The position numbers were made by a program, and so were the translations under genes. 37,043 nucleotides of DNA from Brevundimonas sp. Its GTDB lineage: Bacteria; Pseudomonadota; Alphaproteobacteria; Caulobacterales; Caulobacteraceae. The stretch lies in assembly GCF_016463295.1 (NCBI RefSeq), contig NZ_JAEMRO010000016.1, positions 1 through 37,043 on the forward strand, given 5' to 3'. The notes beneath the pieces are model-generated. The model saw only the letters and a list, made by a program, of their open reading frames with translations. It was not told the DNA's origin and searched no databases. This document shows positions 13,562 to 23,833 of the stretch, piece by piece. How positions within the stretch are numbered: the stretch's first letter is position 1; each line of letters opens with the position of its first letter.

Positions 13562-13836
13562 TGCGGTCTCCAGTCTAGCATTCGCCGCCGGGCTTATTCC
13601 CGAACGGCGGTTGGCCAAAGCACCGCGCATCGCTGCGAGGCGTTCGGGCCGGTCGTATTGTCCGAAGGAGGCTTGCGATCCCGACCTGACCGGATACCGG
13701 TCGCGTCTGGCGTCGTCTGCATCCCCATCTCCCCACGGCGTCAGAGGGCTCTCTGACATTTATGGCCTGGGTGACCCCCAGACCCCGAAGTTCTCGGACA
13801 GGACCGTCAGAACCGGTAGGGTCCGGACGGCGAAGG
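13562..13836 (-). promoter_or_regulatory. Long 5' leader of rplJ, candidate L10 autoregulatory RNA
   Basis: About 270 bases separate the predicted start of transcription from the rplJ ATG. Several hairpins can be drawn on the minus strand, for example GTCAGAG-AGCC-CTCTGAC (13740-13757) and GACCGG-TAT-CCGGTC (near 13689-13703). In other bacteria such leaders bind the L10-L12 complex to shut off translation. I did not identify the specific kink-turn motif, so the regulatory role is inferred from position and length. Confidence 0.42.
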
Positions 13837-13841
13837 GGCGC

Positions 13842-13869
13842 TCTATACACGGCTCGCCGCCAAACTCAA
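13842..13869 (-). promoter_or_regulatory. Sigma-70-type promoter of rplJL
   Basis: On the minus strand, TTGAGT (13864-13869) and TATAGA (13842-13847) are spaced by 16 bases. Both boxes match the housekeeping consensus at most positions, and the site is oriented toward rplJ. It overlaps the upstream region of the divergent DUF4153 gene, which begins at 13930. Confidence 0.7.
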
Positions 13870-13929
13870 GCGCCGGCTCTTCACAAGCGGCGTCGAAGGC
13901 GCTCACATCCCCCTAACGGGAGCGACACC

Positions 13930-15780
13930 ATGACTGAGTCCATCCAGACGGCCATGCCCGAAGCCACCGGCCGCGACAGCCTCGGACGGGCCGCCTCGCC
14001 GCTGTTGTTTCCGATCAGATTAGGCATCGGCGCGGTGCAGGGGCTGGCCTTGTGGTGGCTGTATCAAGCAGCAGATATGAGCTTGATATCCGGACGAGAC
14101 ATAGTGCGCGGTTGGCCCGCCAGCGAACCGACGCTTTTTGCGCCTTTGGTGCTGATTTTTCTCTTCGTGCCAGTTCTGCTGCTTGCCGGGGTTGGGCGGA
14201 TGCGCTGGCGAACCCTGACAATCTGGGCCATCGTCGCCGCGGTCGTCCTGGCCCTGCTCGGCTGGCACGAAGTGGCGCGTCAGAGTGCCGAAACCCTGCG
14301 CTATCCGCCTTTTTTCACTGCACCCCTGTTCCTGTTCGGCGCCGCTGCCCTGTTCATCGGCCACCATCTGATCCTGCCTGCGGACACGGAACGGCGCTGG
14401 ATCGCGACCTTCCCTGGCTATTTCGATACGGCGTGGAAGGCCGGGGTACAGCTAGGTCTGTCCATCGGTTTCACAGGGGCTTTCTGGCTGCTGCTCCTGC
14501 TGGGATCAGAACTGTTCAAGATCATTGGCCTGCCATTCCTCAGCAATCTGATCGGCGAGGAGTGGTTCACCATCCCCTTGACCTGCCTGGTCTTCCCGGT
14601 AGCAGTTCACCTGACAGACGTGCGCGACGGCCTGATCCGGGGCGTGCGGACCGTCGTGCTGATGCTGCTGTCCTGGCTTCTGCTGGTCATGACGGTGCTG
14701 GTCGCGGGTTTCCTTGTCGCACTGCCCTTCACCGGCCTGGATGGATTGTGGGACACCGGCAGCGCGACGGCCCTGGTCCTGTCCGCCGCCGCGGCCCTGA
14801 TCATCCTGATCAACACCGCCTATCAGGACGGCCGACCCGACAACCTGCCGCCCGCGGTCCTGCGTATGGCCGTCCGCGTCGCCGCCGTGCTGATCACCCC
14901 GTTGGTCATTCTGGCCTTCTGGGGTCTGGCCCTGCGCATCGGCCAGCATGGCCTGACGCCGGACCGGATCATCGCCCTGGCCTGCGCCGTCGTGGGCCTG
15001 TCCTATGCTTTTGGCTACGGCGTCGCAGCCCTGCGTCCCTTCTGGCGGCGCGACGCCGCCTGGATGACCCCTCTGGAGCGCACCAACGTCTGGACCGCCA
15101 TCCTGGCCGTCGCCCTGATCCTGGCCCTGTTCAGCCCCCTGGCCGACCCCACCCGCCTGTCTGTCAACGACCAGGTCGCCCGGCTGGAGCGCGGTGCGGT
15201 CACGGTCGAGGCGTTCGACTTCCGCTTCCTGCGTTTCGAAAGCGGCAAGGCGGGGCTGGCGGCGTTGGACCGCCTCTCCGGCTCGACCGATGTAGATGTG
15301 GCACGTCGCGCCAAAAACGCTGCTGCCACGACGGATCGCTACGACGATGCCCTTACCGGCGAGCCCAAGCGCACGCCGGTCTTCGAGGTCTGGCCTGCCG
15401 GAACAACCCTGCCCCCCGACTTCATTTCCGGCGTCGGAACGAGGGACGACCGCTATCACTGCACTGTGGAGACCCCCTGCCTGGCGCGACTCATCGACTT
15501 GAACAGTGACGGCGCTACCGAGGTTTTGACCACCAGCACAGGGTTGATCACGCTCTGGCACCGTCAAGCGAACGGCCAGTGGAGCGATCTTGGCCACTAT
15601 GTTTCGCGTTGCGGAAGCAGGAGGGCCGACGGTGCCTCGCGCGACATACTCAAATCGGACCAACTCAGCGGCGTTGCCCCTGAATGGGCCGATCTGCAAA
15701 TCGACGGAGAACGACTGGAAGCTCGACCCAGCTTGTCTTGTTTGGAGGCAAGCGTGCAGCCTCCTGCGACCGCCCGTTAA
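13930..15780 (+). CDS. DUF4153 domain integral membrane protein
   Basis: Predicted inner-membrane protein of 616 residues. The first 420 residues or so contain about ten hydrophobic segments (for example LFAPLVLIFLFVPVLLLAGV and ILAVALILALFSPLA). The C-terminal 200 residues are soluble. The pattern DTAWKAGVQLGLSIGFTGAF together with LADPTRLSVNDQVARLERG after the last membrane span matches DUF4153 proteins common in alphaproteobacteria; their function is unknown. The start at 13930 is chosen because GGGAG lies 7 bases before it; the longer open frame from 13762 would run through the rplJ promoter and encode an Arg/Pro-rich stretch. It is divergent from rplJ. A hairpin and 120 bases separate it from the next gene. 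Confidence 0.88.
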   Translation: MTESIQTAMPEATGRDSLGRAASPLLFPIRLGIGAVQGLALWWLYQAADMSLISGRDIVRGWPASEPTLFAPLVLIFLFVPVLLLAGVGRMRWRTLTIWAIVAAVVLALLGWHEVARQSAETLRYPPFFTAPLFLFGAAALFIGHHLILPADTERRWIATFPGYFDTAWKAGVQLGLSIGFTGAFWLLLLLGSELFKIIGLPFLSNLIGEEWFTIPLTCLVFPVAVHLTDVRDGLIRGVRTVVLMLLSWLLLVMTVLVAGFLVALPFTGLDGLWDTGSATALVLSAAAALIILINTAYQDGRPDNLPPAVLRMAVRVAAVLITPLVILAFWGLALRIGQHGLTPDRIIALACAVVGLSYAFGYGVAALRPFWRRDAAWMTPLERTNVWTAILAVALILALFSPLADPTRLSVNDQVARLERGAVTVEAFDFRFLRFESGKAGLAALDRLSGSTDVDVARRAKNAAATTDRYDDALTGEPKRTPVFEVWPAGTTLPPDFISGVGTRDDRYHCTVETPCLARLIDLNSDGATEVLTTSTGLITLWHRQANGQWSDLGHYVSRCGSRRADGASRDILKSDQLSGVAPEWADLQIDGERLEARPSLSCLEASVQPPATAR

Positions 15781-15845
15781 CCCCCCGCTCACCCTGCCCG
15801 ACCACCCGATCTTCACCTTGTCGGGCGTAAAACGTCCCGGAATGA

Positions 15846-15871
15846 GCCAGTCCCGCTGAACGAGGACTGGC
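15846..15871 (+). repeat. Inverted repeat between the DUF4153 and response-regulator genes
   Basis: GCCAGTCC and GGACTGGC flank a 10-base loop, a perfect 8-base-pair stem. No T-run follows. It sits 32 bases upstream of the response-regulator ATG and 65 bases after the DUF4153 stop, so it could be a terminator stem or an operator; the sequence does not decide. Confidence 0.45.
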
Positions 15872-15903
15872 CACGATCTGTGATGTTTGAAGGGTGTTTC
15901 CGC

Positions 15904-17370
<1,467 letters not shown>

Positions 17371-17521
17371 CGTCGGCAGCATAGCCTTTCGCGGCTCTCT
17401 GCTCTGCCAGCAGCCGTAGCCGTGGCTCGGCGGCCACCATCCACAGCCCTATCCCCTGTCATATCGGCAGAGGGGCAGATTACGTCCCCATCTGGCGCAT
17501 CATGGGTTTAAGCGTCGGCGG

Positions 17522-19006
17522 ATGAACGCCCTCGCCAGCTTCCCCTCGCCGCTCGATTCCGCGCCTGTCGCCGCCATGCCCCACAATCTGGAGGCCGAGC
17601 AGGCGCTGCTGGGCTCGCTGATGTTCGACAATGCCGTGTTCGAGCGGCTGTCGGACCGCCTGCGCGGCACCCATTTCTACGAACCCTTTCACCAGCGCCT
17701 GTACGACGCCATCGAGGATCACATCCGCCAGGGCATGCTGGCCGAGCCGACGATCCTGATGGAGCGGTTCAAGCAGGATCCGGCCTTTCAGGAGTTCGGC
17801 GGCCTGCGCTACCTCGCCGATCTGGTGGACCGCGCGCCGCCCGCCGCAAACGCGCCCGACTATGCCCGCGTCGTCTATGACCTGGCGCTGCGTCGTGACC
17901 TGATCCGCATCGGCGGCGAGATCATCCATCAGGCCCCTCAGCCGGAAACACCGGCCATCGACCAGATCGAGGGGGCCGAGCAGCAGCTCTATTCCCTGGC
18001 CGAGACCGGCAAGCCGTCGTCCGGCTTCGTCAGCTTTTCCAACGCCCTGTCCGGCGCCGTCCAGATGGCGGCGGAGGCGTATCAGCGTGACGGCAAGCTG
18101 GCCGGTCTGGCCACGAACCTTGACGACCTGGACCAGAAGCTCGGCGGCCTGCACCCCTCCGACCTGCTGATCCTCGCGGGGCGTCCGTCGATGGGCAAGA
18201 CGGCGCTGGCCACCAACATCGCCTTCAACGTGGCGCGCAACTATCGCTGGGAGCCGACGCCAGAGGGACGCAAGACGGTCTCGGGCGGCGTCGTGGCCTT
18301 CTACTCCCTGGAAATGAGTGCCGAACAGCTGGCCATGCGGATTCTGGCCGATGCCTCAGGCGTCTCGTCCGACAAGCTGCGCAAGGGCGAGATCAACGCC
18401 TCGGACTTCGGCAAGATCAGGGACGCCGCGGTCGAGATCGGCGAAAGCCCGCTCTACATCGACGCCACCGGCGGCCTGTCGATCGCCAAGCTGGCCGCCC
18501 GCGCTCGCCGGCTGAAGCGGATGGAGCACGGGCTGGATTTGATCATCGTCGACTATCTGCAACTGGTCACCGTCGGCGAAGGCAGCAACCAGAAGAACCG
18601 GGTGCAGGAGGTGTCGGAGATCACCGGCGGGCTCAAGGCGCTGGCCAAGGAGCTGTCGGTGCCGATCATCGCCCTGTCGCAGCTGTCACGTCAGGTCGAA
18701 CAGCGCGAGGACAAGCGGCCGCAACTGTCCGACCTGCGCGAATCCGGCTCGATCGAGCAGGACGCCGACTGCGTCATGTTCGTCTATCGCGAAAGCTACT
18801 ATCTGGGCCGGGCCGAGCCGCGCGAGGGCACCGAAGAACACCTGAAGTGGCAGGAGGATATGGACCGTCTGGAGCACCAGGCCGAGGTCGTCATCGGCAA
18901 GCAGCGCCACGGCCCCATTGGCATCGTCAAACTGTCCTTCGATGCCGATACCACCAAGTTCGGCAACCTGGCCCAGGGTCAACAGTACGACAGCTACGGC
19001 GAGTGA
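17522..19006 (+). CDS. dnaB: Replicative DNA helicase
   Basis: Hexameric helicase that unwinds DNA at the replication fork; 494 residues, typical for the family. The N-terminal domain begins at MPHNLEAEQALLGSLMFDN (about residue 19). The RecA-like domain shows Walker A GRPSMGKT (220-227), FYSLEMSAEQLAMRIL, Walker B LDLIIVDYLQL, and the arginine-rich QLSRQVEQREDKRPQLSDLR segment followed by SGSIEQDADCVMF. The short insertion after Walker A (RWEPTPEGRKTVSGG) is one I recall from alphaproteobacterial DnaB. About 150 bases upstream hold no obvious gene or strong promoter. There is no sign of an intein. Confidence 0.98.
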   Translation: MNALASFPSPLDSAPVAAMPHNLEAEQALLGSLMFDNAVFERLSDRLRGTHFYEPFHQRLYDAIEDHIRQGMLAEPTILMERFKQDPAFQEFGGLRYLADLVDRAPPAANAPDYARVVYDLALRRDLIRIGGEIIHQAPQPETPAIDQIEGAEQQLYSLAETGKPSSGFVSFSNALSGAVQMAAEAYQRDGKLAGLATNLDDLDQKLGGLHPSDLLILAGRPSMGKTALATNIAFNVARNYRWEPTPEGRKTVSGGVVAFYSLEMSAEQLAMRILADASGVSSDKLRKGEINASDFGKIRDAAVEIGESPLYIDATGGLSIAKLAARARRLKRMEHGLDLIIVDYLQLVTVGEGSNQKNRVQEVSEITGGLKALAKELSVPIIALSQLSRQVEQREDKRPQLSDLRESGSIEQDADCVMFVYRESYYLGRAEPREGTEEHLKWQEDMDRLEHQAEVVIGKQRHGPIGIVKLSFDADTTKFGNLAQGQQYDSYGE

Positions 19007-19017
19007 CAGCGACCTTC

Positions 19018-19045
19018 TTGACACCCCGCAGGACTTTCGGATTAG
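19018..19045 (+). promoter_or_regulatory. Candidate promoter of the lipoprotein pair
   Basis: A perfect TTGACA at 19018-19023 is followed, after 16 bases, by GATTAG as a partial -10 box, 12 bases after the dnaB stop codon. Transcription would begin about 45 bases before the ATG at 19097. Confidence 0.42.
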
Positions 19046-19096
19046 GCTGAGGCGTTAACCGCGCCGGGGGAGGTGCGGTCGTTCGGGGGAAGTCTC

Positions 19097-20224
19097 ATGC
19101 GTATCGTCGTCGCCGCGCTCGCCGCGCTGTCTCTGGCCGCCTGCGCCACTACGCCGGTGCCGAATGCACGGCCCTTGAATGACAGTCAGATCGCCGCGAT
19201 CGGCCCCACGACCTTCACCGTGGTCGAGGACAACAACGGCGTGGCCAAGACCTGGTTCGCCCAGGACAGCTCGGCGGCGGGCGCTCAATACGGCCTGATC
19301 GGTGCTCTGGTGTCGGCGACGATGGACGCCATCATCAACTCCTTCCCAGCCCGTCGCGCCACCAAGACTGCGAATGAAATCGCTGAAGTCCTGCCTGCGC
19401 AGACGCTGAACAACTCTCTGACGATCCACCTCAACAATCAGGTCGATACCACGCCGCCTGCAAATGCCGTGACGATCTCCGACGTTCGAACCGTCCAGCG
19501 CCTGATGCAGCCCACGCCGGCCAATGACACGGTCGAGGTCACCTCGGCCTACACACTGTCAGAAGACGCCTCGACGCTGCAGATCGTCTTCACCCTGACC
19601 TACGCCAATACCGAGGTGCCGTATGTCACGCCCTACACCTTCGAGAAGTCGCCCCCGAGCAGCGAGCTGACGGGGCCGACCTATCGCAACACCTTCACCT
19701 ATTTCTCGCGCCAACTGCCAGTGCCGGAACTGACGCCCGAGCTGCGCGAACGCCTGATCGCCTCGGTGCAGGAGAACTCCCGCGACGAGAATGGTGCCCT
19801 GCCCGTCGAGGGCACTGACGCCTACAAGGCCATGACCAGGGAGATGGAGCAGGCCACCGACGACAACCTGACCAAGGGCGAAATCTCGATCTTCCTGGCG
19901 CGCGAGTGGATCAAGGACAACGGTGCCCTGCTGCGCGCCGAAGTCGACAGTGCCCATCGCCTGCTGGCCCGCTACGCCCTGATCGACATGAACCGCACTG
20001 CCGTTCCCAGCCTGGAAGGTCAGGACGAACTGGTGGAGACACTTCCCGACGGTCGGACCGTTCGCCGCGTGGGCGCAGGGGTGCAGGCCGGCTCCTACAT
20101 CTCCTCGCCCGCCGGCGTGACCAGTTTCACCACCTTTGGCAACACCATGAGCATCGCCAAGGTCCACTCCGAACGGATCGAACAGATTCGCACCGCCGCC
20201 CGAGCCGCCGCCCGCGCCCGCTGA
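19097..20224 (+). CDS. Lipoprotein of unknown function
   Basis: Exported lipoprotein of 375 residues: signal MRIVVAALAALSLAAC with lipobox LAAC and cysteine 16. The start at 19097 has GGGGGAAG just upstream; an upstream GTG at 19073 is less likely. After the signal comes a region with an FTVVEDNNGVAKTWF segment and a glycine/alanine-rich hydrophobic stretch (YGLIGALVSATMDAIINS, about residues 58-76) that could insert into or lie against a membrane. A soluble, Thr-rich beta domain follows (130-230), then a helical region. No enzyme motif or known domain was recognised. A second lipoprotein gene starts 8 bases after its stop, so the two may work together. Confidence 0.8.
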   Translation: MRIVVAALAALSLAACATTPVPNARPLNDSQIAAIGPTTFTVVEDNNGVAKTWFAQDSSAAGAQYGLIGALVSATMDAIINSFPARRATKTANEIAEVLPAQTLNNSLTIHLNNQVDTTPPANAVTISDVRTVQRLMQPTPANDTVEVTSAYTLSEDASTLQIVFTLTYANTEVPYVTPYTFEKSPPSSELTGPTYRNTFTYFSRQLPVPELTPELRERLIASVQENSRDENGALPVEGTDAYKAMTREMEQATDDNLTKGEISIFLAREWIKDNGALLRAEVDSAHRLLARYALIDMNRTAVPSLEGQDELVETLPDGRTVRRVGAGVQAGSYISSPAGVTSFTTFGNTMSIAKVHSERIEQIRTAARAAARAR

Positions 20225-20231
20225 ACCGGTA

Positions 20232-20603
20232 ATGACGCTCCGCAAGCCCTCACGCGCCTTCGCCGCCCTCGCCCTGCTGGCGATGGGCGGCTGCGTCAGC
20301 GGCGTGGATTATGTGCCGATCAGCGACAAGTCCTATTTCGGCTACAGCGACCGGCCGAACGCGGACGGCGGCCACACCGTCCGCGTCGAACTGATGGATG
20401 GCGGCCTGGCCATGGAATACTGGAACCGCCGGGCATCGGAACTCTGCGACGGCAAGGTGGCCCGCAAATCGATGCACACGGCCCTTCGCCCCACCGCGCA
20501 CTACGATCGCTATGGTGCCCAGCCTGGCCATTACATCGTCGAAGGCTACGTCTATTGCGAAACGCCAGCGTCGGCGACGGGACAGGCCGAACCGGCCGCC
20601 TGA
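20232..20603 (+). CDS. Small lipoprotein of unknown function
   Basis: Predicted lipoprotein of 123 residues with signal MTLRKPSRAFAALALLAMGGC, given in two parts as MTLRKPSRAFAALALL and AMGGC; the lipidated cysteine is residue 21. The mature part contains two further cysteines (ELCDGK and VYCETP), which could form a disulfide in the periplasm, and a GGHTVRVELMDGG strand pair. No family was recognised. It begins 8 bases after the preceding lipoprotein and is probably cotranscribed with it. Its TGA stop abuts the stop of the convergent glycosidase-like gene with no base between. Confidence 0.78.
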   Translation: MTLRKPSRAFAALALLAMGGCVSGVDYVPISDKSYFGYSDRPNADGGHTVRVELMDGGLAMEYWNRRASELCDGKVARKSMHTALRPTAHYDRYGAQPGHYIVEGYVYCETPASATGQAEPAA

Positions 20604-23600
20604 TCACCGCATCTCGACCCGGCGCGCACTCGCCGGGATCATCAGTTCCTGACCGGACCAGCTCGCCGCCCGACCGTCTATCCGCACGCGCGCCGGCGGC
20701 GTCTCACCGGTCGGCCACTGGATGACGAAGCCTCCGGGCGGGCTGACCTCGGAGCCTAGCGTCAAGACATAGTCCTGCCCCTCCTGCTTCAGGCGATAGG
20801 TCAGTGGGCCATAGGCGGTGCGGACGCCTTCGACGCCAACCCCGTCTCTTGCCAGCCAGGCGGTCGGAATGCCAGCCGCCAGGACCAGGGCGTGGTCACG
20901 GTCCCGCTCATAGACCAGCAGGTCCAAGGTCGAGCGGATGTAGTCCGAGCTGATCCAGGCATGAGGCATGTCACCGATGAAGCGTGGCTCGCGCGCGTCG
21001 CGTCCGACGACCTCGGCCCAGCCGTTCCAGGCGATGGGGCGCATGTCAGCGAAGTAGAAGTCCAGCGCCCTGAGCGCCTCCTCGCGCCGCCCCAAACGCA
21101 CCATCGCGCCGACGTTGCGCAGCTCATAGGGGGTGTAATCCTTCCACGCCTGACGGTTCTCCTGGCGGGCCGTGAAGTTGTCCCACCACTTGTCGAACGT
21201 CCCGGCCAGAAGCTCGGGCGGCAGGTCGTCGATCAGCCCACCGGGCGACAGGCCGATGGTGGTGGAGGTGGCGTCGAAGTCGCCCCTGTCCGCCGCGCCC
21301 GCGATCCAGTCGATGCCGTGCACCTGCGCCGTTGCTCGGATCGAGGCCATGATGTCGGCCTTAAACTCGGCCTCTGACGCCCGGATGCGTGCTGCCGCCT
21401 CCGCGTCGCCCACAGTCTCGGCGATGAAGACCGCATCGCGATAGCCCAGCAGGCCCCAGAAGTCGTCCCAGTAGGAATAGGCTGGTCGGTCCGAATAACC
21501 TTCGTGACTGATGGTCGGGGGCAGCAGACCGAACAGGTGCCGCTTGTCCGCCGCCTGGAACTCGGCGGTGCGGGTCGAGGCGCGCAGGGTGTCCATATAG
21601 CCGATGGCGGCCTGAAGCTGGGGCCAGACCTGCCGCAGCAGGGCTTCGTCGCGGGTGTAGCGATAGGTTTCGGCGGCCAGGAAGACGAACTCGCCGTGGC
21701 TGTCGTTCTCGGGCACCGGATCGGCCCCGCGCGCATCGACGCAGCAGGGCACCTTGCCGTTGTCGAAGACATAGGGAGCGTACCAGCGCAGATAATCCGC
21801 CGACAGATCCGCATGCCCCAGCCGGTTCAGACCCTCGGCCATCATGGCCCCGTCACGGATCCAGCTGCGGTTATAGCTGCGGGTGCCCGGCTGCAGGATC
21901 GGCCCCTGCCGCGACATCAGCATCTGAGCCAGGGAGGAGCGCATGACGTCTTCGATCCGCTGGGCCTCAGGCGGGAGGGTGAGGTCGAAGCGGTCCATCT
22001 TCTCGCGCCATGTGCGGGCGACACGGTTCTCGACGGTGTCGAACGCGGCCTCGCCCGAACCTGTGACCGGCTGCGGTGGTAGGTCGCCTGACAGCGCCGA
22101 GACCCAGCCGAAGGTGCGGGTCTCGCCGGGCTGGAGCGTGACGTCGTACAACATCGCACCGCTGGCCAGGTCTGTGTCCTCGACGCTCACCTCGGCACCC
22201 GCCGCCCGACGACGGGCCGCATCAGCCAGCAAGGCTTGCGGATCGCCGCCCCTCTGGAACCCGGACAAGGCGATGCCGTCAGGCGCGACCATGGGCCGGA
22301 CGCCGAGACCACCGTTCAAAGCCATCGCCGAGCCAGTCCAGCGCAGACTATCGATCGGCCCGACACCGCCCGGCGTCGTCAGGAACTGACGCGGGCCGTT
22401 CACCTGATAGGGCCGCGCCATGAGCGCCAGCGTCAAAGTCTGTGCCCGGCTGGAGGTGTTGGTCAGGGTGTAGCGGCCATACAGCTGTGCCGCCTCGGGC
22501 GTGCCGTCGGCAAAGGCGGTCGTGGTCAAAGTCCATCCGTCGGAGGTCCAGGTGACGGACGGGATCGGCAGGTCGTCATCGCGAAGGCTCTGGGTGACGT
22601 TCACATCCGCCCAGGTCACCAGCCGCCCGTTGTCCAGCACGAACGGCTCGATCGACGGTCCCCCACGGCGCAGTTCGATGGCCCCGTCCTCGCCGATCAG
22701 GCCGCTCTCGCCGCCGCCATCGACCCCGACCAGGGTCCAGTAGGGTTGCTCGCCATGAAAGCCGCGCGGGTAGAGGCCGCGACGGCTCTCGCCGGCCACG
22801 GCAGTGATGAAGGTGGTCGCTGTCTCGCCGAACGACAGGGGTTCGATCTCGATCTCCGACAGGCCGTAGGCGGCGGCCTCCGTGACGCCCAGCCGCTGGC
22901 CGGCGCCGGCTTGGCCGACCACAGTGGAGGTCGATTGCGGAGCCTTGAGATCCAGCCGCAACCAGCGGGCCGAGGCCTCCGGCGTCCGCAGCCAGTCGAT
23001 GCCGCCGTCGCCGCCGGTCACTTCAGTCAGCTCACGCCAGTCACGCCCATCGGACGAGGCCATGACCGCATAGTCCGACGCCGCGCCGCGTTCGGCCCAG
23101 CGGAGGGTCAGGCCGCCGAACTCGCGCTCATAGCCCAGGTCCAGCGTCAGGCTCTGCGCGCCCGCCGCCTCGGTCCGCCAGATGGTGGTCGGGTCGCCGT
23201 CGACGGCCAGACCGGCCAGGCTGCGCCCCGCTTCGCTCGAAGCCTCGGCCAGCGGGCGTGGCGGGACCGAGGGCTCGGGCGGCAGCTCGCGCAGTTCCAG
23301 CTGATCGACCTCGATCCAGCCCTGGCCACCCTCACCTGCGGTGATGACGAACTCGATCCGCTCGGCACCACGGAAGGTCCGGTCCGGGTTTGGGCCCCAG
23401 GCCCAGATGACCTGGCGCTTCTTGATGACATAGCGGGTCCAGTCGCCGGTCGCCTGGAACGCCCGAACCTGACGCCAGTGGACGTTCTCGCCCGAGGCAT
23501 CGGTGAACTTGATCTCCAGCGTATTGGGCCGCATCTCGCCGCGCAGCCAGAAGCTGATCTCGTAGTTCTCGGGCACGGCCATATCGATGGATCGGGCCGC

Positions 23601-23825
23601 GAAGGCATAGCCGGACCGGCCATTGAAATCATAGTCCAGCCGCATGGCCTGGCCGTCACGGCCAGGCACGGCACTGATCCGCGAGGACACGTCGGTGGAG
23701 GCGTCGGCGGTCCACGGCGTCAGGGTCTCGAAGGCGTCAAGGGTGCGGATGGACTGGGCGTGGGCAATGCCTGCGGGCAGGGCCAGCATCACGATCGAGG
23801 CCACAAGACGAACCCACATACGCAT
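20604..23825 (-). CDS. Large secreted discoidin-domain, six-hairpin glycosidase-like protein
   Basis: Exported protein of 1073 residues, last gene of the sugar locus. A signal peptide ends near AHAQ (residue 24). Residues about 25-180 look like a carbohydrate-binding jelly roll (YAFAARSIDMAVPENYEISF, WIEVDQLELRELP). Residues about 190-295 resemble an F5/8 type C (discoidin) domain (GLAVDGDPTTIWRTEA, LTLDLGYEREFGGL, ARWLRLDL). A beta-sandwich follows. The C-terminal 400 residues look like an (alpha/alpha)6 barrel of GH15/GH63-type enzymes (YNRSWIRDGAMMAEGLNRLG, NDSHGEFVFLAAETYRYT, WNGWAEVVGRDAREPRF). It probably hydrolyses an oligosaccharide in the periplasm; specificity is unknown. An alternative start is ATG 23819, better spaced from GGGAG. 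A much longer open frame upstream overlaps the permease gene and is not coding. Confidence 0.86.
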   Translation of the reverse strand: MRMWVRLVASIVMLALPAGIAHAQSIRTLDAFETLTPWTADASTDVSSRISAVPGRDGQAMRLDYDFNGRSGYAFAARSIDMAVPENYEISFWLRGEMRPNTLEIKFTDASGENVHWRQVRAFQATGDWTRYVIKKRQVIWAWGPNPDRTFRGAERIEFVITAGEGGQGWIEVDQLELRELPPEPSVPPRPLAEASSEAGRSLAGLAVDGDPTTIWRTEAAGAQSLTLDLGYEREFGGLTLRWAERGAASDYAVMASSDGRDWRELTEVTGGDGGIDWLRTPEASARWLRLDLKAPQSTSTVVGQAGAGQRLGVTEAAAYGLSEIEIEPLSFGETATTFITAVAGESRRGLYPRGFHGEQPYWTLVGVDGGGESGLIGEDGAIELRRGGPSIEPFVLDNGRLVTWADVNVTQSLRDDDLPIPSVTWTSDGWTLTTTAFADGTPEAAQLYGRYTLTNTSSRAQTLTLALMARPYQVNGPRQFLTTPGGVGPIDSLRWTGSAMALNGGLGVRPMVAPDGIALSGFQRGGDPQALLADAARRRAAGAEVSVEDTDLASGAMLYDVTLQPGETRTFGWVSALSGDLPPQPVTGSGEAAFDTVENRVARTWREKMDRFDLTLPPEAQRIEDVMRSSLAQMLMSRQGPILQPGTRSYNRSWIRDGAMMAEGLNRLGHADLSADYLRWYAPYVFDNGKVPCCVDARGADPVPENDSHGEFVFLAAETYRYTRDEALLRQVWPQLQAAIGYMDTLRASTRTAEFQAADKRHLFGLLPPTISHEGYSDRPAYSYWDDFWGLLGYRDAVFIAETVGDAEAAARIRASEAEFKADIMASIRATAQVHGIDWIAGAADRGDFDATSTTIGLSPGGLIDDLPPELLAGTFDKWWDNFTARQENRQAWKDYTPYELRNVGAMVRLGRREEALRALDFYFADMRPIAWNGWAEVVGRDAREPRFIGDMPHAWISSDYIRSTLDLLVYERDRDHALVLAAGIPTAWLARDGVGVEGVRTAYGPLTYRLKQEGQDYVLTLGSEVSPPGGFVIQWPTGETPPARVRIDGRAASWSGQELMIPASARRVEMR

Positions 23826-23833
23826 ACTCCCGA

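Noticed and set aside
13562..13759. N-terminal extension of L10 by 66 residues
   Set aside because: Family length, the good ribosome-binding sequence before 13561 and hairpin structure show that this is leader RNA.
13762..13929. N-terminal extension of the DUF4153 protein
   Set aside because: It would translate through the rplJ promoter. The Arg/Pro-rich product has no family match, and 13930 has a well-placed GGGAG.
15781..15903. Sigma-54 promoter upstream of the NtrC-type regulator
   Set aside because: No TGGCAC-N5-TTGC-like pair was found in the gap.
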